Positions 18,641 through 30,600 of a stretch of 64,000 bases of DNA are shown here, in pieces (position 1 is the stretch's first letter; each line of letters begins with the position of its first letter). The notes under the pieces are model-generated. The model made no database searches, was not told the origin of the DNA, and saw nothing but the letters and a program-made list of their open reading frames with translations. Both the position numbers and the translations under genes were made by a program. The DNA comes from Luidia sarsii (lineage: Eukaryota > Echinodermata > Asteroidea > Paxillosida > Luidiidae): the NCBI GenBank assembly GCA_949987565.1, contig OX465107.1:18577670-18641669 (forward strand), in the 5' to 3' direction.

Positions 18641-19870
18641 TCGCAGTAATTCGCAGTAATTCGCAGTAATTCGCAGTAATTCGCAGTAATTCGCAGTAAT
18701 TCGCAGTAATTCGCAGTAATTCGCAGTAATTCGCAGTAATTCGCAGTAATTCGCAGTAATTCGCAGTAATTCGCAGTAATTCGCAGTAATTCGCAGTAAT
18801 TCGCAGTAATTCGCAGTAATTCGCAGTAATTCGCAGTAATTCGCAGTAATTCGCAGTAATTCGCAGTAATTCGCAGTAATTCGCAGTAATTCGCAGTAAT
18901 TCGCAGTAATTCGCAGTAATTCGCAGTAATTCGCAGTAATTCGCAGTAATTCGCAGTAATTCGCAGTAATTCGCAGTAATTCGCAGTAATTCGCAGTAAT
19001 TCGCAGTAATTCGCAGTAATTCGCAGTAATTCGCAGTAATTCGCAGTAATTCGCAGTAATTCGCAGTAATTCGCAGTAATTCGCAGTAATTCGCAGTAAT
19101 TCGCAGTAATTCGCAGTAATTCGCAGTAATTCGCAGTAATTCGCAGTAATTCGCAGTAATTCGCAGTAATTCGCAGTAATTCGCAGTAATTCGCAGTAAT
19201 TCGCAGTAATTCGCAGTAATTCGCAGTAATTCGCAGTAATTCGCAGTAATTCGCAGTAATTCGCAGTAATTCGCAGTAATTCGCAGTAATTCGCAGTAAT
19301 TCGCAGTAATTCGCAGTAATTCGCAGTAATTCGCAGTAATTCGCAGTAATTCGCAGTAATTCGCAGTAATTCGCAGTAATTCGCAGTAATTCGCAGTAAT
19401 TCGCAGTAATTCGCAGTAATTCGCAGTAATTCGCAGTAATTCGCAGTAATTCGCAGTAATTCGCAGTAATTCGCAGTAATTCGCAGTAATTCGCAGTAAT
19501 TCGCAGTAATTCGCAGTAATTCGCAGTAATTCGCAGTAATTCGCAGTAATTCGCAGTAATTCGCAGTAATTCGCAGTAATTCGCAGTAATTCGCAGTAAT
19601 TCGCAGTAATTCGCAGTAATTCGCAGTAATTCGCAGTAATTCGCAGTAATTCGCAGTAATTCGCAGTAATTCGCAGTAATTCGCAGTAATTCGCAGTAAT
19701 TCGCAGTAATTCGCAGTAATTCGCAGTAATTCGCAGTAATTCGCAGTAATTCGCAGTAATTCGCAGTAATTCGCAGTAATTCGCAGTAATTCGCAGTAAT
19801 TCGCAGTAATTCGCAGTAATTCGCAGTAATTAATTCGCAGTAATTCGCAGTAATTCGCAGTAATTCGCAG
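18641..19870. repeat. 10-bp minisatellite TCGCAGTAAT, about 123 copies
   Basis: 119 apparently perfect head-to-tail copies of TCGCAGTAAT from 18641 to 19830, then a 4-bp TAAT insertion and 3.6 further copies to 19870. One CpG per unit. The period is close to one DNA helical turn, so every motif faces the same side of the helix. Confidence 0.98.
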
Positions 19871-21329
19871 AAGGCTCTAATTTTGGGGGTATTTTAAAGA
19901 AAAAATAGGGTTTTCTTTTTAACTTTAAATGTTGTGTAGACACTAAAATAGGGTTTTCTTTTTTACCTTTAAAATGTTGTGTAGACACTAAAAGCTATCC
20001 ACCCAAGGCCAAGAACTGTATTTAAAGTCTTCAGGGACATGTTTTGGTGCAATTATTAACAAACATGAGCAATGTGTTTTCGGGCAATGAGAACATTGGG
20101 GGATTTTTGTTATCGGTATGTCTGATAAACTACAAATGTTCATTGTTCGAAACAAATCTTAGTTCATTAATGGTCTAGAAAGTCAAAACGACGCAAGAAA
20201 ATGAACGACACAGGAAACAAGTCAAATGTGCTGTACAGAGAAACATTCTTAATTCATGCTTATCGTCCAGTCCACTGACCATCTACAAAATGTCATTCAA
20301 ATTAACAAATAACCAGAATACAGCATACACCATGTAGTTGAATCAGTCAAACACAAACAATTATTACTGAACCAGTGCCTTTTCTGTCTTCATATTCTTT
20401 ACTTACAATCAACCTTGACAGATTTCGTTTTGACATCATCCTTAAATCATTGTTAAAGAACTCGAGCTGTTCAAAATCACACCTTCTCAAATATTATGAA
20501 GTGATTAAGCTTATACTTCTTTTCAGTCAAAGGAAACTGATTAACACACATTACATTAACAATATTCATACGGCTCTTCATCGAAAAAAGAGTGTGCAGA
20601 AGCAGTGAAAAAAAGGACTTTTACAAATCAACATTAATATTTCAACACTGAACAATACTTTTCTGACAAGAATACTCCTTTCCAAACATTGTGTACAAAA
20701 CATGATTTGAAATTAGGGAACGATGGCTTCTTAATTCCAAAGAGGAACTCATTTTTTGAATTGTGAGAAGAAATCGCACAGAAAGACTCAAACTCAATCA
20801 CACAATAAAACTATATTTTCTTTTCACTATCATCTAACATTTTCAACTAAAGCCTTAACTGCAGTGAATAGACAAGGACAAATATAGTGGCAAGTTTTGT
20901 CTACAAACCCAACCGTGAGGTTTCGTGTATTTTCCAAGGAATTTTCAAACGGCTGACTTCATGTAGGCTACTGACCAAAGATGTGCCGATTTCATTCATG
21001 GCAGGCTCTGATGATTCGATCAAAACAGGACCTTCATTAAAAAAGTACCACACATTTGAAATAATATATGAAATAACGATGTCAACATATCCACATTTTA
21101 GGGCAAGATCGGAGATCACTGATTGTTATGGCAATATAGGCGGACATAGGTCACTTCTTTTGTATGACAAAGGAAAGGCTGTCCATGGGAAGATAAAAGA
21201 GGATGTCCATGGTGTTCGTGGCGAAGCAATGTTCTCCGCGGTGCCTGGGACAAGCTATCGAGGGTGAGTGGTGAGACAGGGGAGGCGTCTGTGATGCAAG
21301 GCCAGCACCAGGGCCTCCCTGTCTGAAGA
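19871..21329. other. AT-rich intergenic DNA, no gene recognised
   Basis: Non-coding AT-rich sequence. A ~44-bp segment is duplicated in tandem at 19902-19944 and 19945-19989 (gggttttctttt, then gttgtgtagacact). Open frames around 20375-21267 have no family features. This is where missing 3' exons of the minus-strand NUDT5-like gene could lie, but none is recognisable. Confidence 0.5.
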
Positions 21330-22061
21330 GACGCAGCGGCTGTCCCATGGTCATGGCCTGGGACACTGGCTGTCCACATTGACACAGATGCTGTCCATGG
21401 TGTGACACAGAGGCTGTCCATGGTGTGACACAGAGGCTGTCCGCGGTGAGATACAGAGGCTGTCCACATGAGAGACACAGGCTGTCCCGTGGTGAGAGAC
21501 ACAGTGGGTGGCTGTCCATGGTGAGACAGAGCTTGTCCACGGTGAGATACAGAGCTTGTCCATGGTGAGAGATAGAGGCTATCCATGGTGAGAGACACAG
21601 AGGCTGTCCATGGTGAGACACAAAGCTTGTCCATGGTGAAGAGACAGAGCTTGTCATGGTGAGACAGTTTGTCCACGGTGAGATACAGAAGTTTTCCATG
21701 GTGAGAGATAGAAGCTGTCCATGGTGACACAGAGCTTGTCCACGGTTGTCCTTGAGATACAGCGGTTGTCCATGGTGAGAGATACAGAGGCTGTCCATGG
21801 TGAGAGATACAGAGGCTGTCCATGGTGAGAGACAGAGGCTGTCCATGCTGAGAGACATACATTGTGTAGGCTGTCCATGGTGAGAGACGCAGAGGCTGTC
21901 CATGCTGAGAGACATAGGCTGTCCATGGTGAGACACAGAGCTTGTCCACGGTTAGACACAGCGGCTGTCCATGGTGAGATACGCAGAGGTTGTCCATGGT
22001 GAGAGACAAAGAGGCTGTCCATGGTGAGAGACACAGAGGCTGTCCATGGTGAGAGACATAG
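21330..22061. repeat. ~25-bp minisatellite (GGCTGTCCATGGTGAGAGA), about 28 copies
   Basis: Degenerate tandem units of about 22-27 bp built on ctgtccatggtgagagacac. Unit length varies, so no frame is kept. The long minus-strand open frames here (Ser/Leu/Thr/Pro/Trp/Gln-rich) come from the repeat and switch register at indels. Confidence 0.9.
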
Positions 22062-22140
22062 GCTGGGTCTGGGTGGGTCTGGGTGGGTCTGGGTGGGTCT
22101 GGGTGGGCCTGGGTGGAACTGTGTGGGGATGGGTAGGGCA
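22062..22140. repeat. CTGGGTGGGT decamer repeat
   Basis: About five units of a 10-bp G-rich repeat, degenerating toward 22140. The plus strand has many GGG runs, so G-quadruplex formation is possible. It directly follows the 25-bp minisatellite. Confidence 0.8.
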
Positions 22141-22274
22141 TGAAAGACCAGGGCACACATGGCTGCGCCAGAAGAAGTAAGAGAGGAATGCCTTCACCAA
22201 GGTCTTTCCATGCCAACAACCTGATGCCATTTTCCATCTTTCCAGAGTGACACTGCGACAAACGGCAAAGTGAC

Positions 22275-22785
22275 TGAAAGCCCCTACACACCATTAGCAC
22301 AAATCCAAATTTCGGCCTGACAAATTTTGTTAAAGTAACTTACTGAAGTGGAAGTAAATACCAGTATGACATGCTGTGAACTTTTAGCGCTTGGAATGCT
22401 GCCATTTTCACTCATTTCATGGACTATTGCTTTCAGAAAATAACATGCTCACTAGCCTTGAAGCCCCTATACACCATTTGCGCAAATCCAACATGGTCCA
22501 TTTGCAATTACTGACGACTGCTTCGAGATTTACTTGTAATTTTCCGGTATTAAACGCACGGGTCGGTGGCACTATTGAAACTTCTGCTAGGTGCATTTTA
22601 CAATCCTCGAAGCTGACACAGTTTGATGAAAAAATGAGCCAGTTTTTCCCCATTTTCTCGCGACATGGTTGACGGATTGAGCTGAAACATTCACAGGTAT
22701 GTTATTTCATGCACATGCTGGATTAGACAAAGTACAGTGTATAGATGCGTCTCTAAGACCTTAACCAATGGTGTGTAGACAGAGG
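22275..22785. mobile_element. MITE-like ends of the CCCCTATACACCATT family
   Basis: Two direct copies of an end sequence (aagcccctacacaccatt at about 22277 and aagcccctatacaccatt at about 22461, each followed by a gcacaaatcca/gcgcaaatcca block) and one inverted, weaker copy (caatggtgtgtagac at about 22768). Related to the ends of the element at 4568-4942. Element borders are uncertain. Confidence 0.35.
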
Positions 22786-22905
22786 GCGTGAACCCCAAAG
22801 CCAGATCTCCAACAAACCCATGCAGCAAAAAGACAAAAAGGCAATTGAGTGATTTGCCGGTTATTGGCAGAAAGCCTTGTTTACCAAAGCGGTGTGGAGG
22901 CCTAC

Positions 22906-23013
22906 CTGAAGGGAACTCTATGGTGCACGCTCTGATTGGTGGTCTATACTGGCAGGACAGCACTAGGCAGTCATAGTGCAGTAACCTCTTAAAGATGGTT
23001 ACCATGCCGACGG
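22906..23013 (-). CDS. NUDT5: NUDT5-like exon, duplicate copy 2 (intact frame)
   Basis: Minus strand, 108 nt. Acceptor cggCAG precedes 23013 and donor GTAGGC follows 22906. In the frame set by the exon at 62989-63112 (one G carried over) it reads AVGMVTIFKRLLHYDCLVL, then SCQYRPPIRACTIEFPSG. In NUDT5, the dimeric ADP-sugar pyrophosphatase that cleaves ADP-ribose, this is the strand segment ending in EFPAG just before the Nudix box. The Arg of QYRPP corresponds to human Arg84 and the Glu of IEFPSG to human Glu93. It is less typical than copy 1 (LSCQ in place of LVKQ). No recognisable downstream exon follows. Confidence 0.7.
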
Positions 23014-23172
23014 CTGCCGGACAGAAACACACACAAACGAGAAGGAAACAACAAACTCAAACAAACTACATACTCAGACTCCTGGGTTCTTGCCGACAGT
23101 CTGGGTGGATGGGTGGGTGGGATGGGAGGGGAGATTGGGGTTGGGCTTGGGGTTCGGGGGAAGGACGCTCAC
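23014..23172 (-). other. 159-bp intron between duplicated NUDT5-like exons
   Basis: A short spacer with GT (23172) and AG ends on the minus strand, and C-rich on that strand near 23100-23170. It separates exon copy 1 from copy 2. Confidence 0.5.
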
Positions 23173-23279
23173 CTGCGGGAAACTCGATGGTGTAGGCTCT
23201 GATGGGGGATGGAACTGCCGGACTAAAACAATGCAGTCAAAATGCAGCAACCTCTTCATGACAGTTGCCATAGCGACAG
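23173..23279 (-). CDS. NUDT5: NUDT5-like exon, duplicate copy 1 (1-nt frame break)
   Basis: Minus strand, 107 nt. Acceptor tttctcatttgtAG precedes 23279 and donor CAG/GTGAGC follows 23173. In frame it reads AVAMATVMKRLLHFDCIVL, then VRQFHPP, close to the NUDT5 consensus LHYECIVLVKQFRPP. After HPP the frame breaks; the +1 frame continues IRAYTIEFPAG. The break lies at the G5 run 23204-23208, where copy 2 has the equivalent of six bases, and copy 2 is one base longer. His replaces the residue equivalent to human Arg84, which contacts ADP-ribose. Either a decaying duplicate, a frame-breaking cassette exon, or a homopolymer sequencing error hiding a second functional exon. Confidence 0.7.
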
Positions 23280-23364
23280 CTACAAATGAGAAAGGACATG
23301 CAAGTTTAGGCATAGACCATATTTTGGGGGTTCAATTTATTGTAGTAAAATACAAACTTGGATT

Positions 23365-23607
23365 GTGATGACTCATGGAATCATCTTCGATGGAAGGGCC
23401 TGGTTTTTTTTTCATTTTGGTCTCATGAAATTTGATGCCTGAAGTTACAATAGGTTCTTCAGGAAGCGCATCTGCCATTTGGCTGAGTCTCATGACCATA
23501 ATTTCATGGAACATCATGGAATTTCATTGAATCGTCTTCAGTGGAAGGGACTGTGGTCTAAAACTTAAAAAAAAAAATTCGTCTCGTGAAATTTGGCGCC
23601 TTACAAT
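23365..23607. repeat. ~165-bp local repeat, left flank of the satellite
   Basis: Roughly one and a half copies of a block with landmarks catggaatcatcttcgatgg, ggtctcatgaaatttgatgc, aggttcttcaggaagcgc and, again, tcttcagtggaagggactgt followed by ggtctaaaac. The second copy stops at ttacaat, where the satellite begins. The matching continuation is found at the right edge (62707-62960). Confidence 0.7.
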
Positions 23608-24601
23608 GTCAGAGGGTTCTCAGATACGTGAGGAGTCATTTTCAGAGGAATCTGGAAAAACTTATTTTGGGTCAAAAACTGAAAAATCTGACAGGAGCGG
23701 ACCTGTCGAACATGTCCAAAATTGGGCCAAAAATCAAGTTTTTTTGAGGGGGCCAAAAATGACTTCGACTGGTCTACCGAAAGCCCGATCCGTGTCAGAG
23801 GGTTCTCAGATACGTGAGGAGTCATTTTCAGAGAAATCTGGGAAAACTGATTTTGGGTCAAAAACTGAAAAATCTGACAGGAGCGGACCTGTCGAACATG
23901 TCCAAAAGTGGCCCAAAAACAATTTTTTTTTGAGGGGGCCAAAAATGACTTCGACTGGTCTACCGAAATTCCGATCCGTGTCAGAGGGTTCTCAGATACC
24001 TGAGGAGTTATTTTCAGAGAAATCTAGGAAAACTGATTTTGGGTCAAAAACTGAAATTCTGACAGGAGCGGACCTGTCGAACATGTCCAAAATTGGGCCA
24101 AAAATTAAGTTTTTTTGAGGGGGCACCAAATTACTTCGACTGGTCTACCGAAAGTCCGATCCGTGTCAGAGGGTTCTCAGATACGTGAGGAGTCATTTTC
24201 AGAGAAATCTAGGAAAACTGATTTTGGGTCAAAAACTGAAAATTCTGACAGGAGCGGACCTGTCGAACATGTCCAAAATTGGGCCAAAAATCAAGCTTTT
24301 TTGAGGGGGCCAAAAATGACTTCGACTGGTCTACCGAAAGTCCAATCCGTGTCAGAGGGTTCTCAGATACCTGAGGAGTCATTTTCAGAGAAATCTGAAA
24401 AAACTGATTTCGGGTCAAAAACTGAAAAATCTGACAGGAGCGGACCTGTCGAACATGTCAAAAATTGGGCCAAAAATTAAGTTTTTTTGAGGGGGCCAAA
24501 AATGACTTTGACTGGTCTACCGAAAGTCCGATCCGTGTCAGAGGGTTCTCAGATACCTGAGGAGTCATTTTCAGAGAAATCTAGGAAAACTGATTTTGGG
24601 T

Positions 24602-27600
24602 CAAAAACTGAAAAATCTGACAGGAGCGGACCTGTCGAACATGTCAAAAATTGGGCCAAAAATTAAGTTTTTTTGAGGGGGCATCAAATTACTTCGACTG
24701 GTCTACCGAAAGTCCGATCCGTGTCAGAGGGTTCTCAGATACCTCAAAAAGTCATTTTTAGAGAAATCCAGGAAAACTGATTTTGGGTCAAAAACTGAAA
24801 AATCTGACAGGAGCGGACCTGTCGAACATGTCAAAAATTGGGCCAAAAATTAAGTTTTTTTGAGGGGGCCAAAAATTACTTCGACTGGTCTACCGAAAGT
24901 CCGATCCGTGTCCGAGGGTTCTCAGATACCTGAGGAGTCATTTTTAGAGAAATCTAGGAAAACTGATTTTGGGTCAAAAACTGAAAAATCTGACAGGAGC
25001 GGACCTATCGAACATGTCCAAAATTGGGCCAAAAATTAAGTTTTTTTGAGGGGGCCAAAAATGACTTTGACTGGTCTACCGAAAGTCCGATCCGTGTCAG
25101 AGGGTTCTCAGATACCTGAGGAGTCATTTTCAGAGAAATCTAGGAAAACTGATTTTGGGTCAAAAACTGAAAAATCTGACAGGAGCGGACCTGTCGAACA
25201 TGTCAAAAATTGGGCCAAAAATTAAGTTTTTTTGAGGGGGCCAAAAATGACTTCGACTGGTCTACCGAAAGCCCGATCCGTGTCAGAGGGTTCTCAGATA
25301 CGTGAGGAGTCATTTTCAGAGAAATCTGGGAAAACTGATTTTGGGTCAAAAACTGAAAAATCTGACAGGAGCGGACCTGTCGAATATGTCCAAAATTGGG
25401 CCAAAAATCAAGTTTTTTTGTGGGGGCATAACATGACTTTGACTGGTCTACCGAAAGCCCGATCCGTGTCAGAGGGTTCTCAGATACGTGAGGAGTCATT
25501 TTCAGAGAAATCTGGAAAAACTGATTTTGGGTCAAAAACTGAAAATTCTGACAGGAGCGGACCTGTCGAACATGTCCAAAAGTGGCCCAAAAACAATTTT
25601 TTTTTGAGGGGGCAAAAAATGACTTCGACTGGTCTACCGAAATTCCAGTCCGTGTCAGAGGGTTCTCAGATACCTGAGGAGTTATTTTCAGAGAAATCTA
25701 GGAAAACTGATTTTGGGTCAAAAACTGAAATTCTGACAGGAGCGGACCTGTCGAACATGTCCAAAAGTGGCCCAAAAACAATTTTTTTTTGAGGGGGCCA
25801 AAAATGACTTCGACTGGTCTACCGAAATTCCAGTCCGTGTCAGAGGGTTCTCAGATACCTGAGGAGTTATTTTCAGAGAAATCTAGGAAAACTGATTTTG
25901 GGTCAAAAACTGAAATTCTGACAGGAGCGGACCTGTCGAACATGTCCAAAATTGGGCCAAAAATTAAGTTTTTTTGAGGGGGCCAAAAATGACTTCGACT
26001 GGTCTACCGAAAGTCCGATTCGTGTCCGAGGGTTCTCAGATACCTGAGGAGTCATTTTCAGAGAAATCTAGGAAAACTGATTTTGGGTCAAAAACTGAAA
26101 AATCTGACAGGAGCGGAACTGTCGAACATGTCAAAAATTGGGCCAAAAATTAAGTTTTTTTGAGGGGGCATAAAATTACTTCGACTGGTCTACCGAAAGC
26201 CCAATCCGTGTCAGAGGGTTCTCAGATACGTGAGGAGTCATTTTCAGAGAAATCTAGGAAAACTGATTTTGGGTCAAAAACTGAAAATTCTGACAGGAGC
26301 GGACATGTCGAACATGTCCAAAATTGGGCCAAAAATCAAGCTTTTTTGAGGGGGCCAAAAATGACTTCGACTGGTCTACCGAAAGTCCGATCCGTGTCAG
26401 AGGGTTCTCAGATACCTGAGGAGTCATTTTCAGAGAAATCTAGGAAAACTGATTTTGGGTCAAAAACTGAAAAATCTGACAGGAGCGGACCTGTCGAACA
26501 TGTCAAAAATTGGGCCAAAAATTAAGTTTTTTTGAGGGGGCCAAAAATGACTTTGACTGGTCTACCGAAAGTCCGATCCGTGTCAGAGGGTTCTCAGATA
26601 CCTGAGGAGTCATTTTCAGAGAAATCTGGGAAAACTGATTTTGGGTCAAAAACTGAAAAATCTGACAGGAGCGGACCTGTCGAACATGTCCAAAATTGGG
26701 CCAAAAATTAAGTTTTTTTGAGGGGGCCAAAAATGACTTCGACTGGTCTACCGAAAGTCCGATCCGTGTCAGAGGGTTCTCAGATACCTGAGGAGTCATT
26801 TTTAGAGAAATCTAGGAAAACTGATTTTGGGTCAAAAACTGAACAATCTGACAGGAGCGGACCTGTCGAACATGTCAAAAATTGGGCCAAAAATTAAGTT
26901 TTTTTGAGGGGGCCAAAAATGACTTTGACTGGTCTACCGAAAGTCCGATCCGTGTCAGAGGTTTCTCAGATACCTGAGGAGTCATTTTCAGAGAAATCTA
27001 GGAAAACTGATTTTGGGTCAAAAACTGAAAAATCTGACAGGAGCGGACCTGTCGAACATGTCAAAAATTGGGCCAAAAATTAAGTTTTTTTGAGGGGGCC
27101 AAAAATGACTTTGACTGGTCTACCGAAAGTCCGATCCGTGTCAGAGGTTTCTCAGATACCTGAGGAGTCATTTTCAGAGAAATCTAGGAAAACTGATTTT
27201 GGGTCAAAAACTGAAAAATCTGACAGGAGCGGACCTGTCGAACATGTCAAAAATTGGGCCAAAAATTAAGTTTTTTTGAGGGGGCCAAAAATGACTTCGA
27301 CTGGTCTACCGAAAGTCCGATCCGTGTCAGAGGGTTCTCAGATACCTGAGGAGTCATTTTCAGAGAAATCTAGGAAAACTGATTTTGGGTCAAAAACTGA
27401 AAAATCTGACAGGAGCGGACCTGTCGAACATGTCAAAAATTGGGCCAAAAATTAAGTTTTTTTGAGGGGGCATAAAATTACTTTGACTGGTCTACCGAAA
27501 GTCCGATCCGTGTCAGAGGGTTCTCAGATACCTGAGGAGTCATTTTTAGAGAAATCTAGAAAAACTGATTTTGGGTCAAAAACTGAAAATTCTGACAGGA

Positions 27601-30600
27601 GCGGACCTGTCGAACATGTCCAAAATTGGGCCAAAAAATCAAGTTTTTTTGAGGGGGCCAAAAATGACTTCGACTGGTCTACCGAAAGTCCAATCCGTGT
27701 CAGAGGGTTCTCAGATACCTGAGGAGTCATTTTCAGAGAAATCTAGGAAAACTGATTTTGGGTCAAAAACTGAAAAATCTGACAGGAGCGGACCTGTCGA
27801 ACATGTCAAAAATTGGGCCAAAAATTAAGTTTTTTTGAGGGGGCCAAAAATGACTTTGACTGGTCTACCGAAAGCCCGATCCGTGTCAGAGGGTTCTCAG
27901 ATACGTGAGGAGTCATTTTCAGAGAAATCTGGGAAAACTGATTTTGGGTCAAAAACTGAAAAATCTGACAGGAGCGGACCTGTCGAACATGTCAAAAATT
28001 GGGCCAAAAATTAAGTTTTTTTGAGGGGGCATAAAATTACTTCGACTGGTCTACCGAAAGTCCGATCCGTGTCAGAGGGTTCTCAGATACCTGAGGAGTC
28101 ATTTTTAGAGAAATCTAGAAAAACTGATTTTGGGTCAAAAACTGAAAATTCTGACAGGAGCGGACCTGTCGAACATGTCAAAAATTGGGCCAAAAATTAA
28201 GTTTTTTTGAGGGGGCCAAAAATGACTTTGACTGGTCTACCGAAAGTCCGATCCGTGTCAGAGGGTTCTCAGATACCTGAGGAGTCATTTTCAGAGAAAT
28301 CTGGGAAAACTGATTTTGGGTCAAAAACTGAAAAATCTGACAGGAGCGGACCTGTCGAACATGTCCAAAATTGGGCCAAAAATTAATTTTTTTTGAGGGG
28401 GCCAAAAATGACTTCGACTGGTCTACCGAAAGTCCGATCCGTGTCAGAGGGTTCTCAGATACCTGAGGAGTCATTTTCAGAGAAATCTAGGAAAACTGAT
28501 TTTGGGTCAAAAACTGAAAAATCTGACAGGAGCGGACCTGTCGAACATGTCAAAAATTGGGCCAAAAATTAAGTTTTTTTGAGGGGGCCAAAAATGACTT
28601 CAACTGGTCTACCGAAAGTCCGATCCGTGTCAGAGGGTTCTCAGATACCTGAGGAGTCATTTTCAGAGAAATCTAGGAAAACTGATTTTGGGTCAAAAAC
28701 TGAAAAATCTGACAGGAGCGGACCTGTCGAACATGTCAAAAATTGGGCCAAAAATTAAGTTTTTTTGAGGGGGCATAAAATTACTTTGACTGGTCTACCG
28801 AAAGTCCGATCCGTGTCAGAGGGTTCTCAGATACCTGAGGAGTCATTTTTAGAGAAATCTAGAAAAACTGATTTTGGGTCAAAAACTGAAAATTCTGACA
28901 GGAGCGGACCTGTCGAACATGTCCAAAATTGGGCCAAAAAATCAAGTTTTTTTTAGGGGGCCAAAAATGACTTCGACTGGTCTACCGAAAGTCCGATCCG
29001 TGTCAGAGGGTTCTCAGATACCTGAGGAGTCATTTTCAGAGAAATCTAGGAAAACTGATTTTGGGTCAAAAACTGAAAAATCTGACAGGAGCGGACCTGT
29101 CGAACATGTCAAAAATTGGGCCAAAAATTAAGTTTTTTTGAGGGGGCCAAAAATGACTTTGACTGGTCTACCGAAAGCCCGATCCGTGTCAGAGGGTTCT
29201 CAGATACGTGAGGAGTCATTTTCAGAGAAATCTGGGAAAACTGATTTTGGGTCAAAAACTGAAAAATCTGACAGGAGCGGACCTGTCGAACATGTCAAAA
29301 ATTGGGCCAAAAATTAAGTTTTTTTGAGGGGGCATAAAATTACTTCGACTGGTCTACCGAAAGTCCGATCCGTGTCAGAGGGTTCTCAGATACCTGAGGA
29401 GTCATTTTTAGAGAAATCTAGAAAAACTGATTTTGGGTCAAAAACTGAAAATTCTGACAGGAGCGGACCTGTCGAACATGTCCAAAATTGGGCCAAAAAT
29501 CAAGTTTTTTTGAGGGGGCCAAAAATGACTTCGACTGGTCTACCGAAAGCCCGATCCGTGTCAGAGGGTTCTCAGATACGTGAGGAGTCATTTTCAGAGA
29601 AATCTGGGAAAACTGATTTTGGGTCAAAAACTGAAAAATCTGACAGGAGCGGACCTGTCGAACATGTCCAAAATTGGGCCAAAAATCAAGTTTTTTTGAG
29701 GGGGCATAAAATGACTTTGACTGGTCTACCGAAAGCCCGATCCGTGTCAGAGGGTTCTCAGATACCTGAGGAGTTATTTTCAGAGAAATCTAGGAAAACT
29801 GATTTTGGGTCAAAAACTGAAATTCTGACAGGAGCGGACCTGTCGAACATGTCAAAAATTGGGCCAAAAATTAAGTTTTTTTGAGGGGGCCAAAAATGAC
29901 TTTGACTGGTCTACCGAAAGTCCGATCCGTGTCAGAGGGTTCTCAGATACCTGAGGAGTCATTTTCAGAGAAATCTGGGAAAACTGATTTTGGGTCAAAA
30001 ACTGAAAAATCTGACAGGAGCGGACCTGTCGAACATGTCCAAAATTGGGCCAAAAATTAATTTTTTTTGAGGGGGCCAAAAATGACTTCGACTGGTCTAC
30101 CGAAAGTCCGATCCGTGTCAGAGGGTTCTCAGATACCTGAGGAGTCATTTTCAGAGAAATCTAGGAAAACTGATTTTGGGTCAAAAACTGAAAAATCTGA
30201 CAGGAGCGGACCTGTCGAACATGTCAAAAATTGGGCCAAAAATTAAGTTTTTTTGAGGGGGCCAAAAATGACTTCGACTGGTCTACCGAAAGTCCGATCC
30301 GTGTCAGAGGGTTCTCAGATACCTGAGGAGTCATTTTCAGAGAAATCTAGGAAAACTGATTTTGGGTCAAAAACTGAAAAATCTGACAGGAGCGGACCTG
30401 TCGAACATGTCAAAAATTGGGCCAAAAATTAAGTTTTTTTGAGGGGGCATAAAATTACTTTGACTGGTCTACCGAAAGTCCGATCCGTGTCAGAGGGTTC
30501 TCAGATACCTGAGGAGTCATTTTTAGAGAAATCTAGAAAAACTGATTTTGGGTCAAAAACTGAAAATTCTGACAGGAGCGGACCTGTCGAACATGTCCAA

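Noticed and set aside
20887..21267. 126-residue plus-strand open frame
   Set aside because: No family features, AT-rich non-coding codon use, no supporting splice or promoter signals.
21116..22300. 394-residue minus-strand open frame
   Set aside because: It is read through the degenerate 25-bp minisatellite; overlapping frames on the same strand are equally open and the composition is just the repeat.
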